From Chara braunii (taxonomy: Eukaryota > Streptophyta > Charophyceae > Charales > Characeae): DNA of 24,069 bases. The translations under genes and the position numbers were made by a program. Numbering within the stretch: position 1 is the first letter of the stretch; every line of letters starts with the position of its first letter. Shown here piece after piece: positions 1 to 9,038 of this stretch. The notes beneath the pieces were generated by a model. That model was given only the letters and a program-made list of their open reading frames with translations. It did not search any database and was not told the origin of the DNA. The stretch spans positions 299,768-323,836 of the forward strand of contig BFEA01000398.1 of NCBI GenBank assembly GCA_003427395.1. The letters run 5' to 3'.

Positions 1-74
1 CTCTCTTTTTCCCTCTCCCCCATTTTCCTCCTTCCTCCTCTAGATCCCTCTTTCGCCCCCCCTTTATTACCTTG

Positions 75-75
<1 letters not shown>

Positions 76-135
<60 letters not shown>

Positions 136-1240
136 CCTCCCTCTCTCGTTCCCTCACTTGGTGTAAGACTAACCCTTCTCCCCTCAGTTGAAAAACATTG
201 CCAGGGTACGGACGGTGACCGAAATCAGACCTCACTTGGTGGAGAAAGAGGACAAGGGGAGGATAGCCGGTCCCTTGTGCCACCAAGAAGGCAAAAGAAA
301 GGACGTTTGAAAAAGTGAGAGAAAGACGGGATCCGGAAGGAAGCATAAGTTGAGAGAGAGGAAAGTTTGACTCAACTATTTCCCCAACTGCATGACTATG
401 AGAAGAGAATGGGCTGATTGAGCATCAAAAGGGGACAAAGAGCAGCCAAAGGATTTGAAAAGATAGGCATGTGGGAAGGACTATGTGTCGACCCCCAATG
501 GGGGATTGTATGGATTCTCTTGCTTGTGTGGAATTGTGCAGGTGAGTGGTGGCAAGAAATGCCTTGAGCGGGATAGGGGCGAGAGGAACTGGGCACCGAG
601 AGTGAAAGGGAAGAGGGACAAAGGGGCTATGAGACCCTTGACATAGAGCCAACCCATGGGAATGACTTTTGCGCTTGAGGACTTGGAATGGAAATGAGAG
701 TGCAATCATACCAAGAAAATTGTGATGTTATGTGTGCATGCATATGAGGACCCGAAAGGACCAAGGGGCCTACTTCAATGAGGAAAACAGCAAATTGTGA
801 GATCGATGGATGCGTAGAGGCGAGGGGGAGGACGGCTCTGCCACCACCTGATGACGCCTTATAGTCACATTGCTTAGGGAAATGGTGCGTGGCCTAAGGA
901 TGACGCTTAACCTACACACAAGAGAAGAGAAACACTCAAAGAATCCTTGGACTGCCTGCGTATTGGAAGGAGCAATTGCTTGGGAACACAACAAAGAAGC
1001 AAAAAAAATCAGCGTTGCGAAACGACCAGCGAGACTACCACCCGACGTGAGGGTTGAGCTACATCCCCAATATCAAAGCTCTCTCGCGCGATGGGCCACC
1101 CCCATCCATCTCAAAGCACTACGTGGGGGAGACCTCGGGACGAATGGTCCGCGCCCCGAGCATGAGCGTGGGCGGGCCGAGCCAACTGGGACCCGAAGTG
1201 GGGTCGACTAAGGCTCGAAAGTCTACCGGGGTTTGGCCCT
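76..1240 (+). repeat. Left arm of a diverged long inverted repeat
   Basis: This stretch aligns, collinearly and in reverse complement, with about 18125-19295. Shared blocks include the (CT)n tract, a GTCCCTTGTGCCACCAA block near 271-287, GGTGCGTGGCC near 884, CTGCCTGCGTATT near 952-964 and a near-continuous match at 1080-1225 that includes CACCCCCATCCATCTCAAAGC and GTGGGGTCGAC. Spacing between blocks is about 750 bp in both arms, so the arms are homologous along most of their length with many substitutions and small indels. I see no convincing gene in it; overlapping short open frames lack coding character. It could be a terminal inverted repeat of a large element, or one of two unrelated solo LTR-like copies inserted in opposite orientation. 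Confidence 0.8.
79..130. repeat. (CT)n microsatellite
   Basis: About 26 uninterrupted CT dinucleotides, followed by C/T-rich sequence to about position 148. It sits at the outer edge of the left long inverted repeat. A matching (AG)n tract lies at the corresponding place in the right repeat (19257-19290), so the tract predates the separation of the two copies or arose independently at the same spot. Confidence 0.95.
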
Positions 1241-1437
1241 ACACCGGTTTTCCCTGTCGTGCACAATATACAGTCTCTCGAGTGACGGAAAATCAATCGG
1301 GACTCACTAGTCTCGACATATTCCCCTCACTCATTCGCGATGTCCTCATCTCGCACCAATCCATGGTCAGTAGGAATTTTGGGGTGATAGACAGACAGGG
1401 AAGAGGAGTGGGGTGGGATGAGTAGTTAGTTTGCCAG

Positions 1438-1439
<2 letters not shown>

Positions 1440-1470
<31 letters not shown>
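1440..1470 (-). repeat. 31-base T run (poly-A on the minus strand)
   Basis: A pure run of 31 T on the plus strand. Read on the minus strand it is a poly-A tract directly following the open frames at 1470-1912, which is what a retroposed transcript would leave. No target-site duplication was found by eye, so a simple mononucleotide expansion is equally possible. Confidence 0.9.
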
Positions 1471-1912
1471 CCACTCTTTTATCGGGTCCTTCTTTAAGTT
1501 TCCGCCCCTTGGGGCGGGGGAGGGTATGAAGGGGTCAAGGTTTCGTCTCGGGTTCCCTTTGGATTGCAAAACGTCCCCAAGCTGAATAATGTCTTTGTAA
1601 CGAGCGCGTAACACTCTCTGTGCATCAATGTCCGTCTCAAAGTTGTATCTTTTTCTCACTGGAACTCCCAAAAACCCTAGCACTTCCCTACAACTTTCCG
1701 TATCGTTCCACAAGAGAGGACGACGTGCCCATCATCCTCCCCAGGGACCATGGTGAAAGGGAGATTTCAGCGGCGAATGTCACAAGGATCATTCGCCATG
1801 ACTTCCTCCAGGTGCGAGCTAGCAACACGTCAAGGAGCTTAAGCAGCTTGATGTCTCTTTTCCTTATCAAGTTGACTAGCATCGCCCCTTGGAGGGATCT
1901 GACCACAGACAT
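1471..1912 (-). pseudogene. Unrecognised open-frame remnants ending in poly-A
   Basis: Two minus-strand open frames overlap here: 1688-1912 (74 codons) and 1426-1713 (95 codons, the last of them reading into the poly-A as a lysine run). The second contains a plausible protein-like stretch around VLRARYKDIIQLGDVL. The frames differ, so if this was one gene it now carries a frameshift. I do not recognise a family. The adjoining minus-strand poly-A suggests a retroposed, decayed transcript, but this rests only on the tract and the open frames. It may be noncoding. Confidence 0.2.
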
Positions 1913-1919
1913 GCCCTGC

Positions 1920-3776
1920 AGCTAGTTTTTCACTATACGTTATTTCTCGCTCTCGACAATGTCTTGAAGACTGCATTCGTAATCTCAATTCTATCTTCCC
2001 ATTTCATTGAGAAAACATTCTCGAGCAAAAATCATTTTGGCTTTGTCTCATTCATTACTCTTAGGACATCCACTCATTTTGAATACAATTTTTCCTCTCC
2101 CTGAAGCTCAGACATAGCCAAATCCACATGCATCCTTCCGGGGTTATTTCTCCGGGCTTTCTCAGGTCCTGCCAATTCCGCATGCATATCATCTTCTATC
2201 TTTTCTTGCCCTTTACTTAATTGACTCTCCATGTGCAATGCTTGGCTCACCCCTCAGCCACTTCTCATCTTTTGAAGCTTATACGAGTCAGTTACACAAC
2301 CAACTCTCAGTCTGGCAATTCCTTTCGTTGGTCTATGCAGAATCAATCACACCAACTCTTTCTTTCCTGGTTATCTTGCCAAGTCATTTTCTCAAGTTTA
2401 TACCATGTCACTTGCTCAAGTCCTTTCTGCTCTGGCGTCTTGCCAGACCCCCTTTTCTCAGACCCATACAAAGCCAATTACAATCTTTTTCTGTTCCGAC
2501 CATCTTGACAGACCCCTTTTTCCCAAGACCAATTACAAGTCTTATTTTCATGTGTATTCATTGGTAGATGGCACACCTTCCCCCCACTCAAAACACGTTG
2601 TCCCCATCGCGCGACTGATCCTCACTCAGAGGTACGAGACATTTGGCCCACCAACCGCAAGTCACGGACACAAGCCCATCCGCTTCACAAAAGGAAGAGT
2701 GATCAGTTCCCCCCAAGCGGACGATGCCTCATCCTTCTACTCGGTGCGACCTTTCTTCTCTTACGTGGCGAGCACCAATACTGAGGTTCCTCCCCGCGTT
2801 TGTCAGGTAGGTCCAATCCAAGCCTGTCAGGGCCTCGTCTAGCCGTAAGAGCGTTCCTCGCGAATCGTTCCTCCCGAGTGGTGATTTTCTGGATTCCGGC
2901 TTCTTCCTTCCAAGGGAGTTGGGGCTCTCGATCAGTTTGCGAGTGCAGTTACAAAGTCCTCGCAATTAGTCCCGAAACGGTTATAATGTTTCAGCAGGGC
3001 AGTGTCAGTGTCCCGTGGTGGTGGCGGACTCCACCCGGCACCTCGCCCAGCCTCTCCCCTTGGACAGTGCCGCCCTACTTAGTGCGGGCAGCCGTGGTCC
3101 GACCCAAACGGCCATGCCACGCCTCTATGACATGGCGTGTGGTTGGGGAGTAGCAAAATAGACTAGAAGAGAATGACTTTACTGCCCATTTGGCTCTCTT
3201 GCCATTTGACGTTTAGGCGTTTAACAAAAGGAGCAGTTGAAACTCCCCGACTAGAGCATATTGTCGGAGGTGGTTCCGGACGTCCCATACCGACCCAAGT
3301 GGTGGGTGCCTTAGTCCTTTAACCCTCATCCTCTTACAAGAGGAACAGGTCGCGCTGAGACTTCTCAAGGGGATAGAGGTCTTTGGGGTCGCGGTGCATG
3401 CGCCGATATCCCTCTCTTGCAGAGGCCAAAGACTAGAAAAAAAAAGCGAGATTCCATTTCAAGGTTCTTTCCAAGTTCATTTCCCGTTGCCTAGGGTCCC
3501 CTGTTTATGCAATGCCTTTTTCAATGCTCAATTCAATTTCGATGCTCAGTTTCATTCCCAGGCTCAATCTCATTCCAGCGCTCATTCTCAGGCCAATGCT
3601 CAATGCAATATCCCTTTCACGGTTGAGTTCAATATTTCTTCCAATGTCTTTTCCAAGGCTCAGCTCTTCCAATCTCTTTTTCAAAGTTCCGCTCCTCCAG
3701 TTCCTTGCATCACAAGCAACCATGCAAGGAGACCCCAGTGCCATTTCCAGAGAATGACCCTTGTCAGGGGCCATTT
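1920..3776. other. Gene-poor stretch
   Basis: No gene is supported on either strand; open frames are short, overlapping and of biased composition. At about 2370-2560 the minus strand shows a poor tandem repetition with period near 60 bp (TGTAATTGG followed by a GGTCTG(T/G)CAAGA word, repeated). At about 3500-3700 the plus strand is a loose short-period repeat of words such as CAATGCTCA and CATTCCCAGGCTCA, which produces a false repetitive ORF on the opposite strand. Confidence 0.5.
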
Positions 3777-3928
3777 CGAACAACCTGGTTAGGGTCGTTC
3801 TTTCCATTTCCAAGTCGAACAGCCTGGTTAGACCATTCTTATCCATTGCAATCGAGCAGCTTGGTTAGGACCATCCTTATCCATTTCAATTGAGCAGCCT
3901 GATTAGGGTCATCCTTGTCCCTTGCAAT
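3777..3928. repeat. 38-bp tandem repeat, four copies
   Basis: Four consecutive units of 39, 37, 38 and 38 bp (3777-3815, 3816-3852, 3853-3890, 3891-3928). Each begins (C/T)GA(A/G)CA(A/G)C(C/T)TG and continues with GTTAGG or a variant, then a (T)CTT(A/T/G)(T/C)CC word and a CAAT/CAAGT end. The units have drifted from each other by several substitutions. No protein is implied. Confidence 0.85.
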
Positions 3929-4892
3929 GTTAGCACCCGAGGGGTTGGGCCTCGAGGACACGGATCCTATCTCGTCTCGGGGGTTAGAGGGCGGCCATCG
4001 TCTTAGGTTTTTGCCCGTGCTTCTTCCTTTTCCTCATGTCTTTTGTCATTCTTACATCCATCCATACATTCGACTTAGCGTCTAGTACCCAAATTGAGGC
4101 TCGCGTCCCCAAGCAGCACTAGCCCGCCCGACCGTTCAACCATTGCACGGGGTGTTGCATCATTTCAATGTTTCCCTGCCATTTTTCTGACTTCTCATAT
4201 GTTTCTCAATGCGCTGGGATTGCCTGGGGTAGGTTGGATTAGGCTCCTAGGGAAGAGGGTGTCTCTCTACCCATAGGTCCCCTAACCTCTCACAAGGACT
4301 AGTCACGGTGGAGCGACTCATTCAATCATGGGTACATAACTCAAAGGAAAGACTTTCGTCATAAATGTTTCTTCCAACGTTCAAGAGCTCACACGCCGCT
4401 GCCCATAAAGTCGGCCAACCCCCAATCCCTTTCTTACTATCCAAAAAACTCATGTTTCCCAAATGGAGTGAGTACTTATACAAAGTAGCCCTAATCACTC
4501 ACCCTCTATTAGCTCCCTCAATCCAAAAAGTAGTTGCATTGCAGTCCTTACAAGGAAAAATAAGGAGACAGAGTTCGAATGCAAAGACAACATTACTGAC
4601 TCGTCTTCGTCTAGATCCCCGCTATTTTCCCTTTTTTTTTCTTTAATCTACCCAGCCATCCAGAATTCTATTCTAAGTACAAAAAAACTCTCGTGCCCAT
4701 TCCCGAAGAAGCAATGACTTATATGAAGTAGCATTTGTTACCCAGTCCTTAGCTGCTTCGAGCTTAGCAACTGTCTCATCACAGTTCATTCGAAAAGTTC
4801 AAATACGCAAAAGGAAAGATGACAGTTCTTGCTGCCCGGTTACCAACCCTTCCCCGATTCCCGGCTATTCCCATCATGCCTGATGTCCCCTT
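3929..4892. repeat. Noncoding stretch containing a 240-bp tandem duplication (4441-4815)
   Basis: The segment starting near 4441 (CAAAAAACTCATG..., then AGTACTTATAC and AAGTAGCC) resembles the segment starting near 4680 (CAAAAAAACTCTCGTG..., then GACTTATATGAAGTAGC), with matching spacing and an offset near 240 bp, so an old tandem duplication is likely. Reading frames are not shared between the copies, so the plus-strand open frame at 4365-4646 is probably fortuitous. If the retroelement on the minus strand has a 3' LTR, it should lie in or beyond this stretch, but no direct copy was found right of 16400. Confidence 0.4.
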
Positions 4893-5744
4893 TTACTGTC
4901 CTGGTGCCCTGCGCCGAGCCTCCCTCCTTGCACGGTCCTCCATCTCTTGCTCCATTAGCCTCTTTATCGTNTGTAGATGACGAAGCGTTTCTTCTGAAAA
5001 GAAGGTTGTTGGGGATATGTCTTCTCCCCTGTTCAACTTTTCCTTGGCTTTCATAGCCCACTGACAACGCAAAATACTGGTCCATTGATCGAACCAATCG
5101 CTGAAAGTTGGCCCGAATTCTCTTTTCCATGGGTCCTTTTCTTCCCCTGGGTCCTCTTCTCTTCCCCGATCTTCCCTTATGGGCGTTGTTACCTCATCTT
5201 CCTCCTCGTCGCTGGTGAGGTCAATGAACTAAACGGGCTCATTCTCTCCCGGCCGCTGTCCTTTCTCTGGGTTCTCTTATTCCTTATTACTAGGATCACT
5301 GTCTGAAGGCAGCTCCATTGGTTTCCCTAACTTTAGTGGTGACGGTCCTCTGGTTCCTTGCTTTCTGCCCCCCCTGTTCACAACTAGGTTGTGATAGAAC
5401 CCCACATACAACTTCCTTTTCTTGGAGCTTGACTCTCCAGCTTGCCTTGACGACTGTGACTCTTTCAGCCTATTAATTGCATTGCAGTCATTTTCATTCC
5501 CAAACCCCATTTTTTTTCTTGCTGTCTTTTTTCTTCTTGCCTGGCCCTGTTCATACATAACAGTCACGGTACCCCTCATACACACACATTCCCTTCCACT
5601 CCCGTTTGCGGCTCTGGAGGCTTCCCTAGAACTCTTGCTTGCCCCCATATAGTTGGTAGCCCCATTATCCTTTAGATCCCTCGACACATTGTCCCAACAC
5701 ATAGGTGCCCCATGTAGGCAGTCCATGGCATCAACCCCCCCCAA
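4893..5744 (-). pseudogene. Broken accessory gene downstream of integrase (basic clusters, SUMO-interaction-like motif)
   Basis: One reading frame runs from 5744 to the stop at 4895-4893 and is interrupted by TAA at 5279-5277 and TAG at 5231-5229; 284 codons in all. Open sequence on both sides of the stops in the same frame argues for one decayed gene. Visible parts: two basic clusters like nuclear localisation signals (RRKKTARKK, residues 70-78, and KKRK, 108-111), a Ser-rich middle, then just after the second stop IDLTSDEEEDE, which has the hydrophobic core plus acidic tail of SUMO-interaction motifs, and a charged helical C-terminus ending in an Arg-rich run. Residue 33 (Met, 5648-5646) is a likelier start because codons before it lie in a tandem repeat. 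One ambiguous base (4971) falls inside without breaking the frame. Its place after integrase and on the same strand fits an additional ORF of the retroelement. Family unknown; nuclear action is inferred only from motifs. Confidence 0.5.
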
Positions 5745-5841
5745 AAAAACTATGGTACATTGTCCCAGCCCATAAGTACCTCGCGTAGGTGGTCCCCAGC
5801 GTCACCCCACAGAAAACTATAATACAATGTCCCGTGCTCCC
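5686..5841. repeat. About 70-bp tandem repeat, two units plus a partial third
   Basis: Units begin at 5686, 5757 and 5824 with ACA(T/A)TGTCCC, followed by an ATA(G/A)GT(G/A)CC word, TAGG(C/T)(A/G)GTCC and an A-rich AAAACTAT end. The first two units are 71 and 67 bp. The array lies between the integrase stop and the accessory gene at 4893-5744 and overlaps that gene's earliest possible start, which is why the later start is preferred. Confidence 0.75.
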
Positions 5842-5974
5842 AGGCCCAGTTACAGTTAGCCCATGCAGTCTCACCACGTTCCACAAAAGTTAAGACACAC
5901 AAACGAACAATCCCTGTGGTCATGATCACTTCCACAGGGAGGCGGCCCAGAACTTATAGCCAACTGCCTGCCTT

Positions 5975-8233
5975 TTAGACTGTCAGTTCCCCAGTTTCCC
6001 TGTCCTGGACCTCTTGTAGCCACTGTTCCACCGGATCCCTGCTAAAAAATCTGACCAATCTCTGTTCCGGAAATGACACTCTTATGGTAGTCCCATCGAG
6101 ATCCTCAAGTTCAAATGTGTTCCGTCCCACCCGCTTAGCGATCCTGTAAGGCCCTTTGAACCTTTTTCCCAGCTGCCCAGACCATGTGCTTTCAAGAGCC
6201 GAGTTCCTAACTAACACGTTTTCCCCCAACTGGAGTGGCTCCTTCCGAATGTTCTTAACCTGGTCCCACCTTGCTTTATCCCTCATTCGGTTGTCCGTCA
6301 CACGATTGACTACTTCCTCGAGTGCCTCCTCATTCCTGGTGACCTGCTGACAACGTGCGGTGATTAACTCTTCCGTGCTCAAGTGTTGGTCGTCATCTAG
6401 CATGTTCCAGGTAGGAGCCAAGGCTTCTATCGGAAAATCGATCTCCCTTCCATACCAGAGTTCTGCTCGAATACATCCCGTTATTCTTTTTGGAGTCATG
6501 TTCTCGGCGAAGACTGCCTGCTTGAGAATCCGTGACCAACTTCCCAAATTATCTGCTGCCAACTTTGCGATTGTGTTCTTTAAAGTCCGGTGCCTTCTTT
6601 CTACTGGTGCATTTGCCTCAGGATGGTAGGGCTTGGTGATCTTGATCGGTACACACAGTGTCTTAAGCCTGTTCAACACTTCCTGGTTAACGAATTTTGT
6701 CCCATTATCTGCTATAAACCTGCGCACGAAGGGGTGTCTTAGGTAGAAATCTTCCACCCAATCGGCCACTGCTTTCCCAGTCTTCTTTTTGAGGGCTACG
6801 GCTTCTACATAGCCACTGAGGTTATCCCTTGCATCCAAGATATATCTAAACCCATCCGTCGATACGGGCATAACCGCAAGATCGAGGTGAACAAGGTGTC
6901 CGGGTCCCTGTACCCTAGTGGGTCTAAGGGGCTCGTAGACTCGTACGGAGCTCCTTTCTTGACATATCAGACACGTCTGGCAATACGTCGTGACCATGCC
7001 TATCATTCCTGGCCAGAAGTACAGGGGCACGATCTTTGCAAGTGTCCCCTTGGACGACCGGTGACCTCCAGCTAGCCCGTCATGCATTGCCTGGATCACG
7101 TCCAGCTGCCTAGACCTTCCACAAACGACACGCCTAGGTATCATCCCTTTCTCTTTCTTGAACAGGTGGTCATTTCTTAGGACATACTTTTCGACTTCCT
7201 CCTTTGTCTTGGGACTGACTTCCGTGGGTTGTTTGTTCCCTACAAGTAGCAGACCGATTTCTTTGAAGACGCCCTCGCACATCTGTATGAGGAAGAACTC
7301 CTGTTCCTTCTGTTTCGTACCCTGCTCCTCCCGAGTGAGGTGGACTAGATACTGACACTCCTTCTGCGCCCAGGCTTCGGCCAACGTCATCACGGCGTCC
7401 CGTCCCCCCTCCACGGTCATTGCCATTAGTTCCTCTTTGGCCCCTACTTCTGCTCCCCACGAGTCCTTTTCCTCTTTGCGCCTGATCGTGGTGACTAGTC
7501 CTTCCCTGAGTTCTGCAACCACTGCAGGTGCGCCCTTTTTCAAGGTATGAATCAGCAACTGACCAATTGTAGTTGCTGGATCTGCCATCTCATGATCCAC
7601 AACAAGGGTCCCTCCCTCGTATTCCAGGAAGGCGTCAATTGGTTCCGCGTCCTCTACTCCTTCAACCGTGATACATACCCTGCTCAGCCCATCTGCCCTA
7701 TTTCGAAGCCCTGCGATTCGCTCGACCTTATAGTCGAATTGCCATATGAAGCCTATCCATCTGCCAATGGCCGGATTTATAGGCTTGTAGTTCTTTAGGG
7801 CCCCAACAATGTTGGTGGGATCGATCCTTATGATAAATCGCCTTCCGAACAGGTATGCCTGAAAGGTCTTAAGGCAATGCAGAATCGCTAAGACCTCCTT
7901 CTTGAACTGTGAGTACCGCCGTTCTGCCGAATTCAGGGTCCTACTTTCAAATATGATTGGCCTTTCCCTGCCCTCCTCGCTTCTCTGTATCAATACTCCT
8001 CCAACTGCCAGCGGTCCCCCATACGTTTCTAAGATGAAAGGTCGTCCTACCTCGTCATTGAAACAGGGTGCTGCTAGAGTGACCTGATTGGATGACAGGA
8101 TGTCTTTCAGGGTCTGGGTTGCCGCTTCCCTATCCTCGGTCCAATCCATAGTGTCGCCTTCCCTAATCATTGCGCGGATAGGCTCTGCTATCTTTGCGAA
8201 TCCTTTGATGAAGATCCTCCAGAACCCAACCAC
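5975..8233 (-). CDS. pol: Ty3/Gypsy pol: RNase H and integrase
   Basis: A 752-residue open frame, continuous with the RT frame at 8285-8965 once the adapter artefact at 8268-8303 is discounted; its apparent Met is internal to pol, not a start. Order: end of RT connection (1-50), RNase H (about 60-185), linker, integrase zinc domain with H384, H391, C418, C421, DDE core with D451, D509 and E545 (35 residues between the last two, as in retroviral-type integrases), and a C-terminal GPY/F module around KGPYRIAKRVGRNTFELEDL (693-712). Integrase inserts the element cDNA into host DNA; RNase H removes RNA during cDNA synthesis. RNase H keeps E113 and D138, but the first catalytic Asp, expected in a TDxS-like context, is Tyr71 (codon TAT, 8023-8021), so that activity is probably lost. 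Domain order RT-RNase H-IN places it in Ty3/Gypsy rather than Copia. This is the best preserved part of the element. No stop interrupts it. Confidence 0.93.
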   Translation of the reverse strand: MVGFWRIFIKGFAKIAEPIRAMIREGDTMDWTEDREAATQTLKDILSSNQVTLAAPCFNDEVGRPFILETYGGPLAVGGVLIQRSEEGRERPIIFESRTLNSAERRYSQFKKEVLAILHCLKTFQAYLFGRRFIIRIDPTNIVGALKNYKPINPAIGRWIGFIWQFDYKVERIAGLRNRADGLSRVCITVEGVEDAEPIDAFLEYEGGTLVVDHEMADPATTIGQLLIHTLKKGAPAVVAELREGLVTTIRRKEEKDSWGAEVGAKEELMAMTVEGGRDAVMTLAEAWAQKECQYLVHLTREEQGTKQKEQEFFLIQMCEGVFKEIGLLLVGNKQPTEVSPKTKEEVEKYVLRNDHLFKKEKGMIPRRVVCGRSRQLDVIQAMHDGLAGGHRSSKGTLAKIVPLYFWPGMIGMVTTYCQTCLICQERSSVRVYEPLRPTRVQGPGHLVHLDLAVMPVSTDGFRYILDARDNLSGYVEAVALKKKTGKAVADWVEDFYLRHPFVRRFIADNGTKFVNQEVLNRLKTLCVPIKITKPYHPEANAPVERRHRTLKNTIAKLAADNLGSWSRILKQAVFAENMTPKRITGCIRAELWYGREIDFPIEALAPTWNMLDDDQHLSTEELITARCQQVTRNEEALEEVVNRVTDNRMRDKARWDQVKNIRKEPLQLGENVLVRNSALESTWSGQLGKRFKGPYRIAKRVGRNTFELEDLDGTTIRVSFPEQRLVRFFSRDPVEQWLQEVQDRETGELTV

Positions 8234-8240
8234 CCCTAGG

Positions 8241-8267
8241 AAGGCTCGTACTTCCGTCGTGGTGCGC
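8241..8267. repeat. 27-bp duplicated flank, copy 1 (assembly artefact)
   Basis: Identical to 8304-8330. The two copies flank the adapter sequence at 8268-8303. One copy is surplus: copy plus adapter adds 63 bp, a multiple of three, which is why pol frames on both sides agree. Confidence 0.93.
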
Positions 8268-8303
8268 CTGTCTCTTATACACAGCTAGATGTGTATAAGA
8301 GAC
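8268..8303. other. Nextera mate-pair junction adapter left in the assembly
   Basis: The two halves are the transposase mosaic-end words CTGTCTCTTATACACA and AGATGTGTATAAGAGAC in inverted arrangement, as in the Illumina Nextera mate-pair circularisation junction, with one base differing from the standard sequence near the centre. It interrupts the pol frame and yields the false protein ends LSLIHI and YKRQ seen in contaminated assemblies. It is a library artefact, not biology of the organism. Confidence 0.97.
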
Positions 8304-8965
8304 AAGGCTCGTACTTCCGTCGTGGTGCGCAGGGGTGTCGGCCACTGGGAGATCTTATCCGTCTTTGCTGGGTCGGGTCTCCTCTCATAAGCTCCACAGC
8401 GAAATCCCAGTATGGTTACTTCTGGGACAACCATGATGCTCTTGGGACCGCTTGCAGTAATATTGTAAACAAGGAAGCGCTGGAGTAGGTCCTTAATATC
8501 CTGCAGGTGGTCCCAAACAAACTTTCGTACGTCCGGCTCGACCTCCGTCTCGTCCTTGTACCTTGCGCCTTTTACGGGATTATCATCTATATATGGTTTA
8601 CACTTTTCCGGTAACATATCTTTTGCGACAGCGAGTATCCTTCTCTGCGCCTCTGCTACCGCATTTGTAAATCCCATAGGGGTCACTTGCATCTGCAGCT
8701 GCCCTACGGGGGTGTGCATTGCAGTGTACGGTCTATCCCTCGCATCGAGCGGCAACTGATCATATCCTGAGTACAAGTCTACCAGGGAGTAAATACTCTG
8801 CCCCGCATGAGATTCTGCCAACAAGTCGGCCTGTGGAAGTGACCCTGCGTCCCTCATTATTACCGCATTGAGCTTCTGCAGGTCCAAGATCCACCTGAGC
8901 ATCTTATTGGGCTTCCTGAATACGAACCACTTGTTCGCGTAGGGGGATGCGGTGGGTTCAGCCAC
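8285..8965 (-). CDS. pol: Ty3/Gypsy pol: reverse transcriptase core
   Basis: The frame is open from about 9038 down to a false stop created by the adapter at 8268-8303. It copies element RNA into cDNA inside the virus-like particle. Catalytic aspartates are present: D63 in SLVDLYSGYDQ (codon 8779-8777) and the YIDD box at residues 125-128 (8593-8582). Other RT landmarks are ASPYANKWFVFRKPN (fingers), TAMHTPVGQ, PMGFTNAVAEAQRR and ILGFRCG. The first codon counted here is GTG and lies inside the domain, so it is not a start; the fingers region continues upstream to about 9038, where a one-base frameshift separates it from 9039-9359. It reads on into RNase H and integrase in the same frame if the artefact is removed. 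The last six residues before the stop derive from adapter. Confidence 0.93.
   Translation of the reverse strand: MAEPTASPYANKWFVFRKPNKMLRWILDLQKLNAVIMRDAGSLPQADLLAESHAGQSIYSLVDLYSGYDQLPLDARDRPYTAMHTPVGQLQMQVTPMGFTNAVAEAQRRILAVAKDMLPEKCKPYIDDNPVKGARYKDETEVEPDVRKFVWDHLQDIKDLLQRFLVYNITASGPKSIMVVPEVTILGFRCGAYERRPDPAKTDKISQWPTPLRTTTEVRALSLIHI
8304..8330. repeat. 27-bp duplicated flank, copy 2 (assembly artefact)
   Basis: Second identical copy of 8241-8267, abutting the right side of the adapter sequence. Reads of the true locus should show a single copy with no adapter. Confidence 0.93.
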
Positions 8966-9038
8966 AAAAGAATCTATCTTAGCTCTAAGCAGGTTGGTGA
9001 CCTCGGCTGCTATCCCAAACTCATAGGCGGGCCCTTTA

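Noticed and set aside
870-1425. Plus-strand open frames inside the left inverted repeat
   Set aside because: The homologous right arm does not keep the same frames open, so coding constraint is absent.
3505-3846. A 113-codon minus-strand frame with repeated LSIGL-type residues
   Set aside because: It is the translation of short-period DNA repeats and has no recognisable domain.
4365-4646. A 93-codon plus-strand frame with a plausible helical stretch
   Set aside because: The duplicated copy 240 bp downstream does not preserve the frame, so it is probably fortuitous.
8268-8303. Perfect-looking short inverted repeat as a transposon end or terminator hairpin within pol
   Set aside because: The words are those of the Nextera mosaic end, and the identical flanks show a library junction, not a biological site.
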